From: Deltaproteobacteria bacterium
GTDB taxonomy: Bacteria > Desulfobacterota > Desulfobacteria > Desulfobacterales > JAUVGT01
Reading direction: 5' to 3'
Assembly (NCBI GenBank): GCA_030593645.1
Contig: JAUVGT010000244.1
Span: 1-7,512 of the forward strand
DNA length: 7,512 bases
Part shown: one piece after another, positions 5,346 to 7,512 of the stretch
Numbering within the stretch: position 1 is the stretch's first letter
Layout: the number at the start of each line of letters is the position of its first letter
Made by a program: the position numbers and the translations under genes
Notes under the pieces: model-generated
Databases searched by the model: none
What the model saw: the letters and a program-made list of their open reading frames with translations, nothing else
What the model was told of the DNA's origin: nothing

Positions 5346-6650
5346 ATGAAAATATTTGAATACCCCTCCGGGCGCGCTGAAATAAAATTAGCCGCAATCA
5401 TTAATCGGGATGCCGGGTTCAGGAAAAAAGATATCGCCGCTGTGGCACGTATTGTCGGGGAAGTCCGGAAAGACGGCGACAAAGCGCTTGTAAAATATAC
5501 CAATATTTTTGATTCACCGATTTTAACCGCGGGTAAGATCAAGGTTACGGACAGGGAGATCAAAGCCGCGTGGAAGAAAGTGGACAAACCGTTTATTCGG
5601 TCATTAAATCGCGCGGTCTCTCAAATCGAATCGTTTCACCAGCTGCAGAAGGAGAAGTCCTGGATCAATACTGAAAGGACCGGCACACTTCTTGGACGTA
5701 TGGTAAATCCTGTGGAAACAGCCGGTATATATGTTCCTGGAGGGAAGGGCGGAGAGACTCCGCTTGTATCTTCAGTTTTAATGTGTGCCATTCCCGCTAA
5801 AATTGCCGGTGTTAAGAATATTGTAATGGTGACACCACCCACAAAAGACGGGGATATCAATCCATATTTACTTGCGGCAGCAAAGAAGGTGGGTGTCAGC
5901 GCGGTGTATAAGGCCGGCAGTGCCTGGGGTGTTGCCGCGCTTGCCTATGGAACCGGCACTATACCTAAAGCGGATGTGATTGCAGGACCCGGAAACATAT
6001 ATGTTACAATTGCCAAAAAAATTGTGTCAGGCACCGTCGGCATTGATATGATTGCCGGACCGAGTGAGATCCTTGTGATTGCGGATGAATCAGCGGTTCC
6101 CGAATATACCGCGGCGGATATCCTTTCGCAGGCGGAGCATGATGTTCTGGCATCTTCCATACTGATTACAAATTCCCTCAAGACAGGAAAAGCAGTGGCG
6201 GCGGCTGTAAAGCAGCAGGTTGAAAACCTTACGCGCAAAGAAATCGCAAAAGAATCGTTAAAAAGATTCGGCGCCATCATGGTTGTTCCGGACATTGCGA
6301 CAGCGATTGATCTTGCAAACCGGATAGCACCGGAGCATCTTGAGCTCCAGGTTGAGGAACCGTTTGAGTATTTGGGTATGATTCGCAACGCGGGAGCTGT
6401 CTTTTTGGGTAACTATACACCGGAACCTGTGGGTGATTACATTGCAGGCCCGAACCATGTACTCCCGACAGCAGGTACCGCAAGGTTTTCATCAGCCCTT
6501 TCTGTGGAGCATTTTACAAAGAAAACAAGTATTATTCATTACAGCCGGAACACATTTAAAAAGGAAGCCAAAGATATTATCCGCCTGGCGGAGATTGAAG
6601 GTCTGGATGCGCATGCCAATGCTGTGAAGATCAGGCTGGGACGGAAGTAA
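5346..6650 (+). CDS. hisD: Histidinol dehydrogenase
   Basis: HisD makes the last two oxidations of histidine biosynthesis, histidinol to histidinal to histidine, using two NAD+ and a zinc ion. The protein is 434 residues, as usual. Zinc ligands known from the E. coli enzyme are all present: Q262 and H265 (SQAEHD), D364 (PVGDY) and H423 near the C-terminus (LDAHANA). The catalytic pair E330-H331 sits in IAPEHLEL. GPGNIYV (214-220), IDMIAGPSE (233-241) and GPNHVLPT (368-375) are also typical. The loop after YVPGG carries KGGETPLVSS, longer than the short SAPLPST loop of enterobacterial HisD. SAWGVAALAYGT replaces the common GAQAIAALA. I place the start at 5346, where AAGGAAG lies seven bases upstream; the 40-residue upstream extension overlaps the carbonic anhydrase and looks artefactual. 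No other his gene is in the window. Confidence 0.96.
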   Translation: MKIFEYPSGRAEIKLAAIINRDAGFRKKDIAAVARIVGEVRKDGDKALVKYTNIFDSPILTAGKIKVTDREIKAAWKKVDKPFIRSLNRAVSQIESFHQLQKEKSWINTERTGTLLGRMVNPVETAGIYVPGGKGGETPLVSSVLMCAIPAKIAGVKNIVMVTPPTKDGDINPYLLAAAKKVGVSAVYKAGSAWGVAALAYGTGTIPKADVIAGPGNIYVTIAKKIVSGTVGIDMIAGPSEILVIADESAVPEYTAADILSQAEHDVLASSILITNSLKTGKAVAAAVKQQVENLTRKEIAKESLKRFGAIMVVPDIATAIDLANRIAPEHLELQVEEPFEYLGMIRNAGAVFLGNYTPEPVGDYIAGPNHVLPTAGTARFSSALSVEHFTKKTSIIHYSRNTFKKEAKDIIRLAEIEGLDAHANAVKIRLGRK

Positions 6651-6993
6651 ATGGGCTATGAGTGGTTTCAAAATCTTCAATCGGGATTCTCAACCTTAAA
6701 ATATTATATTCATTTTCACTGATATAGGGTTAAATTATTTATAGCGGAATTGTAAATAGATAGGAATTCAACAGAATTAAATGGCGGGTCAGGAAAAGGG
6801 ACGAAACGTCCATGAGTAATGTTCTGTAACGATCGATACAGCTGCTTTCAAACCAGATGTTTGATCCTGGCGGATGATTGAAAATCAATTGTTGTTTGAC
6901 AATCACAAAAATAAGAGGAACGGGTGGTTCGTTTTCGCAATATTGGTGCATATTTATTAACAAGATGTTAATTTGCAGTGTTTATTTACAGCT
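6651..6993. other. Gene-free interval after hisD
   Basis: I see no convincing gene, RNA or terminator in these 343 bases. The only clear structure is a short perfect hairpin, GGACG-AAA-CGTCC (6799-6811). A TTGACA at 6896-6901 has no matching -10. The minus-strand open frame 6739-6963 has a TTG start, no ribosome-binding site and a composition that resembles no family I know. Confidence 0.5.
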
Positions 6994-7281
6994 ATGTTTG
7001 AAAGAACCCTGAAAAACCGATTGCCGGAAACCAGCTTTTTCTTTTTTGGGCCGAGGCAAGTGGGTAAAAGCACCCTGCTTCATAATGAAAAACTTCATTT
7101 GATTATTGACCTTCTCGATCCGGAACTTCAGTTGTACTACAACAAAACTCCAAACCTTCTGAGACAGCAAATAGATGATCTTGACAACGGAAGGGAAAAA
7201 ATACTTATCGATGAGATCCAGCGCGTCCCGAAACTCCTGGATATCGTGCACGCCCTTATGGAGCAGAGACCTGATCTTCAA

Positions 7282-7299
7282 TTTATTTCATCAAATAAA
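7282..7299. repeat. Perfect AT palindrome at the ATPase break point
   Basis: TTTATTT (7282-7288) and AAATAAA (7293-7299) are perfect inverted copies around CATC. It sits exactly where similarity to intact ATPases ends and directly abuts the next hairpin. Confidence 0.6.
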
Positions 7300-7320
7300 A
7301 CCTGGTCCTTTGGGCCAGGT
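7291..7320 (-). terminator. Rho-independent terminator-like hairpin, minus strand
   Basis: ACCTGGTCC (7300-7308) pairs with GGGCCAGGT (7312-7320) over nine positions, one a G-T wobble, with a 3-nt loop. On the minus strand the stem is followed by TTTTATTTGA, the layout of an intrinsic terminator. It would end transcription coming leftward from beyond the window. On the plus strand no T-run follows. It also supplies the artefactual C-terminal residues of the broken ATPase. Confidence 0.55.
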
Positions 7321-7338
7321 CAGAGATAAATGGCTCTG
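7321..7338. repeat. Short hairpin overlapping the ATPase remnant stop
   Basis: CAGAG (7321-7325) and CTCTG (7334-7338) pair around an 8-nt loop that contains the stop codon of the truncated ATPase. It directly follows the preceding hairpin, so three stems stand back to back. Confidence 0.45.
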
Positions 7339-7354
7339 CCATAAGAAATAAATC

Positions 7355-7481
7355 AAAGTGACTAAAGTGAGCTAAAGTGCCTAAAGTTCCGGAGTCGCTA
7401 TAAGCTCCATCTTTTAAATAAAAACAGACAGGATTCATTAACTTTAGGCATTTTAGTCACTTTAGCGCACTTTAGGCACTT
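7355..7481. repeat. Inverted array of a 9-10 bp CTAAAGT repeat
   Basis: The left arm (7355-7388) contains GACTAAAGT, GAGCTAAAGT and GCCTAAAGT in tandem. The right arm (7440-7481), read on the minus strand, gives GCCTAAAGT, GCGCTAAAGT, GACTAAAAT and GCCTAAAGT. The two arms can pair over about 30 bp around a 51-bp spacer that holds a small GGAG/CTCC stem (7391-7408). The repeat is neither a CRISPR (units too short, no spacers) nor coding. It looks like an expanded dispersed repeat, possibly a miniature element. Confidence 0.8.
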
Positions 7482-7488
7482 GTTAAAT

Positions 7489-7501
7489 CCCCTTAGAGGG
7501 G
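7489..7501. repeat. CCCCT/AGGGG hairpin
   Basis: CCCCT (7489-7493) and AGGGG (7497-7501) pair around TAG, eight bases after the CTAAAGT array. It is the last of the run of palindromes at the right end and may mark the edge of another repeat cut by the window. Confidence 0.5.
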
Positions 7502-7512
7502 TGATCAAAGCC

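Larger units (their letters stand above)
6994..7329 (+). pseudogene. Truncated AAA ATPase of the DUF4143-associated family
   Basis: From the ATG at 6994 the first 97 or so residues match the start of the bacterial AAA ATPases that carry a C-terminal DUF4143 domain. They show FERTLKNRLPETSFFFFGP, Walker A GPRQVGKST (19-27), the LLDPELQLYY segment, and Walker B with its usual continuation, ILIDEIQRVPKLLDIVH (70-86). Family members then run LQFILTGSSARKL and reach roughly 370-400 residues. Here the match stops just after LQFI, and 13 unrelated residues encoded by a palindromic tract lead to a stop at 7327. The remaining ATPase half (sensor, arginine finger) and DUF4143 are absent. There is no ribosome-binding site before the ATG (the TTG at 6973 is no better), so this is probably a dead remnant cut by repeat insertion or deletion. 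The cellular role of the family is poorly defined. Confidence 0.8.

Noticed and set aside
6739..6963. Minus-strand 74-residue open frame
   Set aside because: TTG start, no ribosome-binding site and no recognisable family pattern; most likely chance.
7355..7481. CRISPR array
   Set aside because: Units are only 9-10 bp, adjacent without spacers, and arranged as two opposing arms.

Overview
The window looks like chromosomal DNA of an anaerobic, probably sulfate-reducing, deltaproteobacterium (Desulfobacterota, Desulfobacteraceae-like). This is inferred from a tungsten-type aldehyde:ferredoxin oxidoreductase (AOR) with a MoaD-like protein beside it, from the style of the hisD and serC proteins, and from intergenic DNA full of palindromic repeats. 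No taxonomic search was possible.

Layout. Positions 1-142 hold a large imperfect palindrome with a duplicated tail, probably one copy of a dispersed repeat. A small MoaD/ThiS-type protein (178-414, +) converges on a two-gene minus-strand unit: the AOR (1106-2842) followed by a 201-residue unrecognised protein (436-1041). A perfect 10-bp hairpin lies between these two genes. The middle of the 201-residue protein resembles a MoaD-like beta-grasp domain, so this locus may encode two MoaD-like proteins around one AOR. The 480-bp stretch upstream of the AOR (2843-3324) has no convincing gene but several inverted repeats. Next is serC (3325-4413, -), divergent from a beta-carbonic anhydrase (4697-5296, +) and hisD (5346-6650, +). 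Those two are probably co-transcribed from a sigma70-like promoter at 4613-4641. The right end (6651-7512) has about 340 bp without a gene, then the N-terminal quarter of an AAA ATPase of the DUF4143-associated type. That ATPase breaks off into a dense run of hairpins, including a long inverted array of a 9-10 bp CTAAAGT repeat.

Function. The left half concerns a tungsto/molybdopterin enzyme and probably its cofactor or maturation. MoaD-like proteins carry sulfur as a C-terminal thiocarboxylate for molybdopterin dithiolene synthesis, and AOR uses a bis-pterin tungsten cofactor plus a 4Fe-4S cluster. The middle is housekeeping: serine (and perhaps pyridoxal phosphate) biosynthesis, CO2/bicarbonate interconversion and the last step of histidine biosynthesis. 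The right end is accessory DNA with a broken gene. The part most likely to be under-described is the AOR-linked 201-residue protein and the hairpin in front of it.
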